Assembly: GCA_024277475.1 (NCBI GenBank)
Contig: JAJRVC010000083.1
Span: 1 to 39,705 of the forward strand
Length of the DNA: 39,705 nt
Reading direction: 5' to 3'
From: Deltaproteobacteria bacterium
Lineage (GTDB): Bacteria > Desulfobacterota > Desulfobacteria > Desulfobacterales > JAFDCJ01
The notes below the pieces were generated by a model. It worked only from the letters and a program-made list of their open reading frames with translations, was not told the origin of the DNA and did no database searches. The position numbers were made by a program, and so were the translations under genes. Numbering within the stretch: the first letter of the stretch is position 1; each line of letters opens with the position of its first letter. Below are positions 25,368-33,425 of this stretch, piece by piece.

Positions 25368-26614
25368 GGTGCTTCCTTTCGCCGGATTTTTCCTTGAACG
25401 GCTGTTGCTACACACTCTTCAATACTTCCATAGACTGCGTCAAGGCCTCTCTGGGAAAAGCAGTAGTTGGCAAACTTGGCGGAATCGGTCATGGCGGCGT
25501 CAAACTGCCAGCTCTCCCGGGGATATTGCAGTGGACATCCGTCGGTAAATACCATAACGCCCCCGGCAACCAAATCGGAAAGAATACCATTGTTTTTTAT
25601 CCATGCGTAAACCGTTCTATTGGTAAATACCCAGAAAACCACCGAACTGTGAACTTTTTTACCTTTGACCAGTTGCACCAGGCGTACAAACTCGGCCGTG
25701 GAATAATGCGGACAGCCGGTGACAACCAGATCAACGCCGTCACTTTTCACCGTCCGGAGCTTGTCTTCAGTCTCCCTGATTGCTTGAGGCGTTATTTCAA
25801 GAACCGTTTGCGGTCTGTTACCCTGAAAACACATCTCCAGAGTCTGCGCTTCCGGGGTAATTCCCACCATATGAAAAAGGCCGACCGCGCCTGAAGAAGC
25901 GGCCGCAGCACAAAACCCCTTGAGGCTGTCAATTTTCACATTCCCGGGGATTCCGGTTATGGCCGCTACCTGATCTCCGGCCATCTCACCTAACAGATAT
26001 CCCAGCAACGGGTAGATCGCATCGTCTGCAAACATGGCGCCGGTGATATCTTTGAGCTGGATCAGTATTTCGGCCTTTCGATTTTGCACGAGGTGAAGAC
26101 CAAATTTCGGGACCTTACCGATGATCGCCGCACAGATATCCATGAGGTCTGCGTAACGGTTGGTTCTGGCCCCGATGATCGAGTTGGCGAAAGCGATGGC
26201 ATTTGACTCGCCCCAGGCAATCTGCTCGCCGAACCGTGGAATAATCCCGTGTTGATAGGGAGCGCATGTCCAGGTCGGGGTGGCCTGCATATTTAAATAG
26301 GCCTTTTCCAGACGCTTATGCCTGGACAAGGTTTCAGCCGGAACCCGGTAAGCCTCCCAGCGCTGGAGGTCTATGGCACTGGGGTTCAGAGAAGTAGGCA
26401 CCGCCACCTTCGCGCCCCAGTCGACCATTTTCTCGGCAAACTCCAGTCCGGCCTCCACCATATATAAAGTCGCATCGATATGAACCTGGGATACCCTCAT
26501 CAGTTCCACGGCGCCGAAAAGCTCACCCAGATCGACCAGTACCGACAGCGCGATGCGTGCCGCTTCTCCCCGTTTGCCGTCGAGGATGCTTTTGTCCTCA
26601 TCGGTCAAGCGCAT
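25352..26614 (-). CDS. Aconitase X catalytic-domain (large) subunit
   Basis: A 420-residue DUF521-type protein. Three cysteines likely to hold the Fe-S cluster are C117 (TWTCAPYQHG), C301 (TGCPHYS) and C360 (TDGCPLQYPRE). Further family blocks are WGESNAIAFANSIIGARTNRY (134-154) and FTNRTVYAW. Characterised AcnX enzymes are cis-3-hydroxy-L-proline dehydratase in bacteria and phosphomevalonate dehydratase in archaea. Neither proline nor mevalonate genes are present here, so the substrate is open; a 2- or 3-hydroxy acid from the molybdenum hydroxylase cluster next door is a possible one. It starts 8 bp after the small four-cysteine gene and its end overlaps the small subunit start by 16 bases. 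Confidence 0.92.
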   Translation of the reverse strand: MRLTDEDKSILDGKRGEAARIALSVLVDLGELFGAVELMRVSQVHIDATLYMVEAGLEFAEKMVDWGAKVAVPTSLNPSAIDLQRWEAYRVPAETLSRHKRLEKAYLNMQATPTWTCAPYQHGIIPRFGEQIAWGESNAIAFANSIIGARTNRYADLMDICAAIIGKVPKFGLHLVQNRKAEILIQLKDITGAMFADDAIYPLLGYLLGEMAGDQVAAITGIPGNVKIDSLKGFCAAAASSGAVGLFHMVGITPEAQTLEMCFQGNRPQTVLEITPQAIRETEDKLRTVKSDGVDLVVTGCPHYSTAEFVRLVQLVKGKKVHSSVVFWVFTNRTVYAWIKNNGILSDLVAGGVMVFTDGCPLQYPRESWQFDAAMTDSAKFANYCFSQRGLDAVYGSIEECVATAVQGKIRRKEAPWRLK

Positions 26615-26622
26615 ATTGTTCC

Positions 26623-26829
26623 CTACAATTCTTCCGGGTCACACAGGTTCTCGGCTTTGGCAGCAGCGCGGCCGCAGTTTCTGCAAACGAATTTAGCATT
26701 ACGGACGTATTTTTTATATTCCTGGAGATTATTTTTTACAAATCCCACATTTTTAGCCATACAAAGATGGGCTTCGTGCCCCGGATGAGGCTTGCTGATC
26801 TCCAGATCCAGCGGAAACCATTCAGACAT
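26623..26829 (-). CDS. Small four-cysteine (Zn-ribbon-like) protein
   Basis: A 68-residue protein with a perfect AAGGAGGT site before its ATG. Cysteines are C23, C49, C52 and C63, the last three in FVCRNCGRAAAKAENLCDP. Histidines H15, H18 and H21 lie near C23. The form C-x2-CGR-A-...-LC-xP occurs, from memory, in small proteins common in sulfate reducers and related bacteria; no function is known to me. It is the first gene of the operon with the two aconitase X subunits, 8 bp ahead of the large one. A metal-binding helper, for instance in cluster loading, is possible but not shown. Confidence 0.82.
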   Translation of the reverse strand: MSEWFPLDLEISKPHPGHEAHLCMAKNVGFVKNNLQEYKKYVRNAKFVCRNCGRAAAKAENLCDPEEL

Positions 26830-26893
26830 ATTTACCTCCTTTTTTTGTTACCATGAACCTTTGAACCCTGAACACCTGAACCCCGAAATGGAA

Positions 26894-26922
26894 TTGATAG
26901 CCAGGCAAACAAAATATGTCAA
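26894..26922 (-). promoter_or_regulatory. Candidate sigma-70-type promoter for the aconitase X operon
   Basis: Reading the - strand: TTGACA (26922-26917), a 17-base spacer, then TATCAA (26899-26894). Transcription would begin near 26888, giving a leader of about 60 bases before the small four-cysteine gene. The -35 is perfect and the -10 matches four of six. Confidence 0.4.
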
Positions 26923-27082
26923 GTTATATTTAACCTATATAATAAAAATTAAAAATTTTCTTCACCTGGATTCTAATTTAATTTTCATTATAAGAAATGT
27001 TTATTGCCTATCTGTTATTTTTTATCTATCTGTTTTCACTATAGTTTTTAAGACTATAGACCATTCTAAAAAAAATGTTTAA

Positions 27083-27125
27083 TTGTCTATTTTTTTCTTG
27101 ACAAAACAAAACCCATTAAGATAAG
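27083..27125 (+). promoter_or_regulatory. Candidate promoter and operator for the XRE-cupin gene
   Basis: TTGACA at 27098-27103 is followed after 16 bases by GATAAG (27120-27125). The -35 overlaps the right half of the dyad TTGTC-N12-GACAA (27083-27104), a plausible site for autoregulation by the XRE protein. The leader would be about 45 bases. Confidence 0.4.
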
Positions 27126-27176
27126 TGTATTTTAGCTAAACTTGTTTAATTCTGCTACACCTGCATTAGGACCCAA

Positions 27177-27743
27177 ATGGAAAACAAGATCCCAGGTAGA
27201 CTCAAGCAACTCAGAAACCGCAAGAAACTTACCCTCCAGCAACTTGCCGAAAAAGCCGGCTGTACAAAATCTTATATTTCTCAACTCGAAAAGGGGACCA
27301 GTTCTCCTTCGGTATCGATGCTCGGTCGTCTTGCCGAGGCGTTGGAAACACCCGTGGCGAATCTTGTTCGGGATGAAGGCACAGAGGACCAGGGAAACTG
27401 GCATCTGCGAAAAGCCGATCGAAGAACCATTAATTACCCGGATCAAAAGGTTACCAGCCAGCTCTTGACAAAAGGGGTATTTCAAAAAAAGATGCAGCCA
27501 CTGCTCAGTGTGATCGAACCCGGTGGCATGTTAAACGACTCCGGGAATATGTCGCATCCCAGGGGATCTGAGGAATTTGTGCTGGTACTGAAGGGTAAGA
27601 TTGAATTTGAAATCGGATCAAAAATAATTTCGCTGCAACAGGGCGATACACTCTATTTTGATGGTAACCTCCCCCATCGCTGGATGAATATCGGTAAAAT
27701 AACCGCTGAAGTCCTGTTTGTTTGGACTCCTCCGGTTTGGTAA
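27177..27743 (+). CDS. XRE-family transcriptional regulator with C-terminal cupin domain
   Basis: A 188-residue regulator. The helix-turn-helix occupies about residues 8-62 (LTLQQLAEKAGCTKSYISQL, then KGTSSPSVSMLGRLAEAL). The cupin barrel covers about 105-185, with SHPRGSEEFVLVLKG and GDTLYFDGNLPHRW giving the usual histidine and glutamate positions. This build is that of PuuR/SinR-like sensors that bind a small metabolite in the cupin. It lies at the head of the molybdenum hydroxylase cluster and divergent from the aconitase X operon, so it probably controls one or both. The RBS is weak. A short antisense frame here is not real. Confidence 0.93.
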   Translation: MENKIPGRLKQLRNRKKLTLQQLAEKAGCTKSYISQLEKGTSSPSVSMLGRLAEALETPVANLVRDEGTEDQGNWHLRKADRRTINYPDQKVTSQLLTKGVFQKKMQPLLSVIEPGGMLNDSGNMSHPRGSEEFVLVLKGKIEFEIGSKIISLQQGDTLYFDGNLPHRWMNIGKITAEVLFVWTPPVW

Positions 27744-27754
27744 TAAAGCACGTA

Positions 27755-27879
27755 ACCGTTCACAGGTTCAGGGTTCAACGTTCGGGGATAGAGGTTCAGA
27801 GTTCAAAGGTTATAAAATGCTCATTTTTCCAAATAATTGCCAATTTGGCTCCAAATTTTGGATTAAGCCTGACGAAGCT
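27755..27879. repeat. Two-block intergenic repeat, copy B
   Basis: Partner of the element at 16951-17090: 27755-27783 is identical to its block 1 and 27814-27879 matches block 2 at 61 of 66 positions, with a different 30-base linker. It lies in the 152-bp gap between the regulator and the first molybdenum hydroxylase gene. Its end runs into that gene's GGAG site. Confidence 0.8.
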
Positions 27880-27895
27880 ATGGAGAAAGTTTGTA

Positions 27896-30259
27896 ATGGA
27901 CGATAACAAATTTCATGCAATCGGGCAAATTTCCCGGCGTAAAGATGGCTTTGCCAAAGTCACCGGAAGAGAGACCTATGTTTCGGATGTGACCCTGCCC
28001 CGCATGTATCATGCCCGGGTACTGCCCAGCCCCTATCCCCATGCACGCATCGTTTCAGTGGATGTATCCGGAGCGGAAGCATTGGGGGCGATCTGCCTGA
28101 CCCATGAAGATGTCCCCGACATTACTTATAACGAACGGCAGGTCAGCATCCCGCAAAAGACCTATCGCGACCGACGGGTGCTTTCCGGCACTGTACGCCA
28201 TGTGGGAGAAGGGGTGGCGGCCGTGGCGGCCCGCACACCGGCCCTGGCAGAAAAGGCGATGCAGGCCATTAAGGTGGAATATGACCGACTACCGGGGCTT
28301 TTTGATCCTTACGACGCCATGGCAGCAGGAGCCGTGCCGATTTACGATGCGATTATGTTGGGTGAAAAAAAATTGCCCATCAAAAATAACATTGCCTGCC
28401 ACAGACAGGTGGGCGAAGGCGATGTCGCGAAAGGATTTAAAGAAGCAGACCTGATTGTTGAAAGAGAATTTAAGACCGGACGGGTATACCATGCGCAGAT
28501 GGAGACCAAGTCGGTTGTTTGCCGGCCGGAAGCCGACGGCGGTATCACTGTCTGGCCTACCGCCCAGTCGATCCATAACACACGCCAATTGCTGGGACGT
28601 ATTTTTAAAATTCCCTTAAGCCGTGTAAACGTGCATCGCGTGCCGATCGGCGGTGCGTTCGGCTCCAGTATTCAAATGAACACCTGTATCCCCATCTGTG
28701 TCGCCCTGGCGCTAAAAGCACAAAAGCCGGTCAAGCTGGTTTTATCCCGTGAAGAGGATATGTATGATCATTGTAAATATCCTTCCATCATCAAATTAAA
28801 GTACGGTCTTAAACAGGACGGCACCATTACGGCCGGTGAGTTGAAAACAGTAGTCGATATCGGAGGGCACAATATACAGGCCTACCCGTTGCTCGGGTGT
28901 ATGGCCGGCTGGTTTGTTTCGCTTTACCGTATGCCCCATCTCAACTTTGACGGTACGGCCGTCTACACCAACAAGGCACCGGCCTGCGCCATGCAAGGAT
29001 ACGGCAATCCCCAGGTCTCCTTTGCCGTCGAGTCCATGATGGATATTATTGCCGAAAAACTGGGAATGGACCCCATTGAACTCAGATTGAAAAATTATGT
29101 CGGCCTGGGTGAAACTTTCTGGGGCCAGGGGCCGACGGTCCGGTCGGTTATCCGCAGCTGCGGTGTGGAAGAAATGCTGCTCAAGGGCAAAGATATGATC
29201 GACTGGGATCAGCGTATCAAACCTGAGATGAAATCGGGCCGCTACCGACGCGGCATCGGAGTGGCCAGGGGTTTTCACACCTCCGGAACGGGTGCGCCCA
29301 CCCCCGGTGAAGTCATCGATTACTCCACCGCCATGGTAAAGGTGAATGAAGACGGATCCGTTGATTTTTCTACGGCCCTCATGTGTCATGGGGGGGGGAC
29401 CCTAGAGGCCGGCGCCAAAATTGTCGCTGAAGAATTGGGCGTGCCGGTTGACAAGGTCGGCATCTCGCCATCAGACACCCAATCTACCGGATATGATGTC
29501 TGTACCCATGCCACCCGAGGTGTCTACTGTGGCGGTGCCAGTATCCAGCGGGCAGCAAAAAAAGCAAAAACAAAATTACTGGAATTTGCTTCCCGTTTGA
29601 CCGATGTGAATCCCGAGGCCTTAAAAATCTACCCCGAAGAAGGATCCGGCCAGGGAATTATCTATCTCCCCGGCACACTGGCAAAAAATATTTCTGTGGG
29701 TGAAGTCGCGAAAATGGCACAGTTAAAGGGCTGGGGGACTGCTATCGGTGTGGTCAGCCACCGTCAGGTAAACTGCCCGCCCTGTTTTGTTACCAATTTT
29801 ATTGAAGTCGAAGTCGACACCTATACCGGTGAGATCAAAACAACCCGGGCCGTTGCTGCAGTGGACTGCGGCACCCCCATCAACCCGGATCTTGCCGCCG
29901 GGCAATTGGAAGGCGGTCTGTGTCGCGGCATCGGACTGGCATTGCTGGAAGATACGGACTATGACCGCGAATCCGGCCGACTCACCTGTGGTGCGACGTT
30001 TATCGATTACAAATCTTATACACCGGTGGACATGCCGCCGGTTGACCATGTTAAAACTTTTTTTGCCGACACCTATGAACCGTCCGGACCGTTCGGGGCT
30101 AAAGGAGTGGGTGAAGCCGCCAATAACGCCACCGCAGCGGCCGTTGCCAATGCCATCTACAATGCCGTCGGTATCCGTTTTTACCATGCTCCGATCACCC
30201 CTGAAGTCGTACTGGAAGCATTAACCCCAGTTTTGAATAAACAACATGGCAAAGGATAG
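27896..30259 (+). CDS. Xanthine dehydrogenase family protein, molybdopterin-binding large subunit (1)
   Basis: A 787-residue molybdenum hydroxylase large subunit. It begins with the usual ISRRKDGFAKVTGRETYVSDV. The catalytic glutamate is E740 in GPFGAKGVGEA. Two other sites deviate: IGGAFGSS (251-258) where most members have GGGFGGK, and CAMQGYG (364-370) where xanthine-dehydrogenase-like enzymes have AYRGFG, so a glutamine (Q367) replaces the substrate-facing arginine. The ATG at 27896 has GGAG about 10 bases upstream; the frame stays open further up only across the repeat. Such enzymes hydroxylate a carbon next to a ring nitrogen, or dehydroxylate, using water and Mo. Medium and [2Fe-2S] subunits follow in the order L-M-S. 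The altered loop suggests a substrate other than purine. Confidence 0.93.
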   Translation: MDDNKFHAIGQISRRKDGFAKVTGRETYVSDVTLPRMYHARVLPSPYPHARIVSVDVSGAEALGAICLTHEDVPDITYNERQVSIPQKTYRDRRVLSGTVRHVGEGVAAVAARTPALAEKAMQAIKVEYDRLPGLFDPYDAMAAGAVPIYDAIMLGEKKLPIKNNIACHRQVGEGDVAKGFKEADLIVEREFKTGRVYHAQMETKSVVCRPEADGGITVWPTAQSIHNTRQLLGRIFKIPLSRVNVHRVPIGGAFGSSIQMNTCIPICVALALKAQKPVKLVLSREEDMYDHCKYPSIIKLKYGLKQDGTITAGELKTVVDIGGHNIQAYPLLGCMAGWFVSLYRMPHLNFDGTAVYTNKAPACAMQGYGNPQVSFAVESMMDIIAEKLGMDPIELRLKNYVGLGETFWGQGPTVRSVIRSCGVEEMLLKGKDMIDWDQRIKPEMKSGRYRRGIGVARGFHTSGTGAPTPGEVIDYSTAMVKVNEDGSVDFSTALMCHGGGTLEAGAKIVAEELGVPVDKVGISPSDTQSTGYDVCTHATRGVYCGGASIQRAAKKAKTKLLEFASRLTDVNPEALKIYPEEGSGQGIIYLPGTLAKNISVGEVAKMAQLKGWGTAIGVVSHRQVNCPPCFVTNFIEVEVDTYTGEIKTTRAVAAVDCGTPINPDLAAGQLEGGLCRGIGLALLEDTDYDRESGRLTCGATFIDYKSYTPVDMPPVDHVKTFFADTYEPSGPFGAKGVGEAANNATAAAVANAIYNAVGIRFYHAPITPEVVLEALTPVLNKQHGKG

Positions 30260-30327
30260 CTAATGTGCCGTCATCATAGCCAATATCATAAGGGTAATAA
30301 AATCAAAAGGGTGGAGAGAAATAAGCA

Positions 30328-31209
30328 ATGAATACAAGACTGATTTCGCACGAGTTTGAATATCATGCTCCCCAAACCCTGCAAAAGGCTCTGGAGCTGT
30401 TGTCTCGCTATGGCCCACAAGCCAAAATACTTGCCGGTGGAACGGATCTGGTAGGTCATTTAAAATTCGGCAAACGAACCCCGGCGCATGTAATCGACAT
30501 TAAAAGACTGCCTGAATTGAAATCGATTTCAAAAGGAACCGTCATAAAAATCGGGGCCGGCAATAATTTTAAAACCGTTCAGGATTGCTTTGCCGGGAGT
30601 ACCGTTTATGCCGGGCTTTACGAATCGATCTACTCCATCGGCAAAACCCAGGTGCTGAACATGGGAACCGTGGGCGGCAATCTTGCCAACGGGTCACCCA
30701 AGGCGGATACCGCCCCCCCGCTGCTTACCTATAATGCCCGTATCAAACTGGTCAGCCTGAACGCTGAAAGAACCCTGGATCTGAAAGAATTTCATACCGG
30801 ACCCAATAAAACCGTAATAGCGGACAATGAGATCTTGACTGAAATTGAATTCGATGCACTTCCCCCATATACTTCCAGCGCATTCGAAAAAACCGCTCGG
30901 GTCGGGGCGGACATTTCCAAAATCACCTGTGCCGTTGCCGTTGTCCGGGAAGGCAGTGTCTGCAAGTCCTGCCGCATTGCCTGCGGGGCGGCCGCACCGG
31001 TGCCCATGCGGACACCCCGGGCCGAAGCGCTGATCAATGCTAAACCAGTTGAAAAGCAGCTAATCGAAGATGTCGCTCTTCAGGTCGGCAAAGAGATTAA
31101 CCCGCCTGTCCGGGGCCGGACGAGCCGGGAATATCGACGGCATATGGTCGCAGTGATGTTCACCGATGGGTTTTGGCGGGCATGGCAGAAGGCCGGAGGA
31201 GAAAAATAA
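30328..31209 (+). CDS. Molybdenum hydroxylase FAD-binding medium subunit (1)
   Basis: A 293-residue CoxM/XdhB-type protein. The FAD motifs are AGGTDL (36-41) and MGTVGGNLANGSPKADTAPP near 112-131. The C-terminal CO_deh_flav_C domain includes TSREYRRHM. It passes electrons from the [2Fe-2S] subunit to NAD or another acceptor. GGTGGAGAG precedes the ATG. It ends on the TAATG that starts the [2Fe-2S] gene. No Tyr-containing Fe-S insertion, as in 4-hydroxybenzoyl-CoA reductase HcrB, was seen: the chain is the normal short length. Confidence 0.93.
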   Translation: MNTRLISHEFEYHAPQTLQKALELLSRYGPQAKILAGGTDLVGHLKFGKRTPAHVIDIKRLPELKSISKGTVIKIGAGNNFKTVQDCFAGSTVYAGLYESIYSIGKTQVLNMGTVGGNLANGSPKADTAPPLLTYNARIKLVSLNAERTLDLKEFHTGPNKTVIADNEILTEIEFDALPPYTSSAFEKTARVGADISKITCAVAVVREGSVCKSCRIACGAAAPVPMRTPRAEALINAKPVEKQLIEDVALQVGKEINPPVRGRTSREYRRHMVAVMFTDGFWRAWQKAGGEK

Positions 31210-31697
31210 TGAAAACGCATACCATCCACCTAACCATCAACGGGGAAAAATACGAACTGCGGGTGACCCCCAATGAGTTGCTGGTCAATGTGATTCGAGA
31301 AACCGTCGGGTTGACGGGTACGAAATACGCGTGCGGAACCGGTCAGTGCGGGGCCTGCACGGTTGTGGTCGACGGCGAGCCGATCCTGGGCTGCCTGACC
31401 CTGGCCGTTGCGGTGGATGGCAGCCGGATTACCACCATCGAGGGGGTGGCGAATTCCGACGGCACCCTGGATCCCCTGCAGGAGGCGTTTCTTGACACCA
31501 ACGCAATCCAGTGTGGTTTCTGCACACCGGGCATGGTACTGGTGGGAAGGGATTTATTGAAAAAGGAGCCCAACCCTAGTGAGGACCAAATCCGCCACCA
31601 TATCAAAGGCAATATCTGTCGTTGTACCGGCTATAACGGTATCGTAAGAGCGATTCAAAAGACAGCCGCCGAAAATAAACCTCAGCCGGGGCAATAA
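31209..31697 (+). CDS. Molybdenum hydroxylase [2Fe-2S] small subunit (1)
   Basis: A 162-residue CoxS-type protein. The plant-ferredoxin-type cluster is held by C42, C47, C50 and C62 (CGTGQCGAC...GC), and the second cluster by C102, C105, C137 and C139 (CGFCTPG and CRC). ATG 31209 overlaps the stop of the FAD subunit (TAATG), with GGAGGAG a few bases before; the upstream frame starting at 31173 is inside that gene and is rejected. It completes the first enzyme. Confidence 0.94.
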   Translation: MKTHTIHLTINGEKYELRVTPNELLVNVIRETVGLTGTKYACGTGQCGACTVVVDGEPILGCLTLAVAVDGSRITTIEGVANSDGTLDPLQEAFLDTNAIQCGFCTPGMVLVGRDLLKKEPNPSEDQIRHHIKGNICRCTGYNGIVRAIQKTAAENKPQPGQ

Positions 31698-31866
31698 TTC
31701 CGATATTAAGCCACCGCTTCCAGTGGTGCCCGCAAAGGTTTTACCGACCCGGGAAAAAGACAGAGCGAAGCGATACCACAAATATTCAATCGTCAATATT
31801 CAATTCCGACTTGTCCGGGTTGGGATGTAATTTGAGATAGTAATTTTAAATTAAGGGAGGTGCATC

Positions 31867-33207
31867 ATGTCAAGTTTCATGGATGAGTATGTAAAAAGAA
31901 CGCCTGCTTCCGGCGTGGAAGCCAAACGCGCCCAGGCCATCATTCCCGGCGGTGTCGGCAGCGCTATCCAGTTTTGGCCGCCGTATCCGATCTTTGTCAA
32001 AGACAGTCAAGGCGCCTATGTCTGGGATCTGGACGGCAATAAGTACATCGACTACAGCATGTGCTACGCCGCCATGATTGCCGGACATGCCGATCCGTTT
32101 ATATCCGAGGCCATCAATGAGCAAACAAAAAAGGGGATTTTGTTCGGACTTTCCGGAACCGTCGCCACGGATCTGGCCGAAGAAATTCAGCGCCGGTATC
32201 CGGTGATGGAAATGCTGCGATATACTCAATCCGGTGTTGAAGCCACCATGTATGCAGTTCGTCTGGCAAGAGCAGCGACCCAAAAAATGGGCGTGCTCAA
32301 ATGCGAAGGCATGTACCACGGCGCCAGCGATGTCCTCATGGTCAGTTGCGCCGTGCCTGACAATACGCCGGCCGGACCGGACTGGATGCCGTCATCCATC
32401 GTGGAAAGCGCCGGAATTCCGCCGGGGGCCACGGACCACACCTATGTGGTCCAATTCAATCATCTGGGAAGCCTGGAATACCAGTTAAAAAAGCATGAAG
32501 GCGAAATCGCCTGTTTCATCATCGAGCCGTGCATGACCAACGGCGGTGTGATACCCCCCGACCCGGGTTATTTGGCAGCCGTGCGCGAATTGACCCGCAA
32601 ACACAACGTCCTTTTAATTTTCGACGAAGTCAAAGTTGGCTGTCGTCTCGCCATGGGTGGTGCCTGTGAACGGTACAATATCGAACCGGATCTGGTTTGT
32701 CTGGCCAAAGCCATCGGGGGCGGCACACCCCTGGGCGCTTTCGGCGGCCGGCGGGATTTGATGGGGCTCATCACGCCATTGGGTCCGGCGGTCCATTTCG
32801 GCACCTATAATGCCAATCCCCTGACCACCGCTGCAGGGTTAGCCTGCCTGACGAAAGTAATGACCAAAGAGGCAACCGATCGTATCAATCAACTGGGAGA
32901 CAACTATGCTGCCGGTCTAAAGGACATCATCAACCGGCTCGAGTTGCCGGCCTGTGTTACTCATGAAGGCCCTTTGGGCGGAATCCAGTTTGTTCCGGAA
33001 ATTCCTCATACCTATCGCCAGGCTAACCGGTGCGACAAAGCCATGTGGACGGAATACTGGTACGGGATGCTCAGCAAAGGTGTCATTCCCATGGGCAGCG
33101 GCTGGTTTGAGGAGTACTCTATCTCTATAGCGCATACCGCAGAGGATATTAATGAGACACTTAATATTACAGAAGATGTGCTAAAGACGATAAAAGAAAA
33201 TATGTAA
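31867..33207 (+). CDS. Class III aminotransferase, glutamate-1-semialdehyde aminomutase-like
   Basis: A 446-residue fold-type I PLP enzyme. The PLP lysine is K281 in CLAKAIGGGTPLGAFGG. D253 in FDEVK binds the pyridine nitrogen, and SGVEATMYAVRLAR (122-135) resembles the SGTEA block of HemL. GGGAGGTG precedes the ATG. Unlike HemL proper it lies within a catabolic cluster, between two molybdenum hydroxylases, so an amino-group transfer or 1,2-shift on a pathway intermediate is more likely than tetrapyrrole synthesis. Other members of this subgroup act on beta-amino acids or amino alcohols. It is separated by gaps of 169 and 218 bp with repeats, so it may have its own promoter. Confidence 0.9.
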   Translation: MSSFMDEYVKRTPASGVEAKRAQAIIPGGVGSAIQFWPPYPIFVKDSQGAYVWDLDGNKYIDYSMCYAAMIAGHADPFISEAINEQTKKGILFGLSGTVATDLAEEIQRRYPVMEMLRYTQSGVEATMYAVRLARAATQKMGVLKCEGMYHGASDVLMVSCAVPDNTPAGPDWMPSSIVESAGIPPGATDHTYVVQFNHLGSLEYQLKKHEGEIACFIIEPCMTNGGVIPPDPGYLAAVRELTRKHNVLLIFDEVKVGCRLAMGGACERYNIEPDLVCLAKAIGGGTPLGAFGGRRDLMGLITPLGPAVHFGTYNANPLTTAAGLACLTKVMTKEATDRINQLGDNYAAGLKDIINRLELPACVTHEGPLGGIQFVPEIPHTYRQANRCDKAMWTEYWYGMLSKGVIPMGSGWFEEYSISIAHTAEDINETLNITEDVLKTIKENM

Positions 33208-33425
33208 AATGGGCTCCGGCGCTGAATGACTCGACAGAATGCAATATATAGGTTGAGCGGTTCAGCTTGCGACAAGCTCAGCCGAGCCGGGTTCAACATT
33301 CCGGGTTGAAAAACCAGCAGAGCTCGTATTAACTCGTATTAAAAGGATCGTGTCTTAATCTGGTTATAAATTCGTTATGACAGCATTTCAAAGTTCGAAA
33401 ATGGGCAGCGTCCATGGAGGAACCG

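Larger units (their letters stand above)
26830..27176. other. Divergent intergenic region (347 bp)
   Basis: A very AT-rich gap between the aconitase X operon (-) and the XRE-cupin regulator (+). It holds a short TGAACC-type repeat (ATGAACCTTTGAACCC and similar, 26851-26885), a candidate promoter on each strand, CTATAG repeated around 27040-27060, and the dyad TTGTC-N12-GACAA at 27083-27104. No coding potential was found in it. Confidence 0.7.

Noticed and set aside
27896..30259. CO dehydrogenase (CoxL) or 4-hydroxybenzoyl-CoA reductase identity
   Set aside because: The CoxL AYRCSFR active-site loop is absent (CAMQGYG instead), and the FAD subunit is of ordinary length without the extra cluster loop of HcrB.
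31867..33207. True HemL (glutamate-1-semialdehyde aminomutase for haem synthesis)
   Set aside because: Fold and PLP lysine agree, but the sequence is only HemL-like and the context is catabolic, with no other tetrapyrrole gene.
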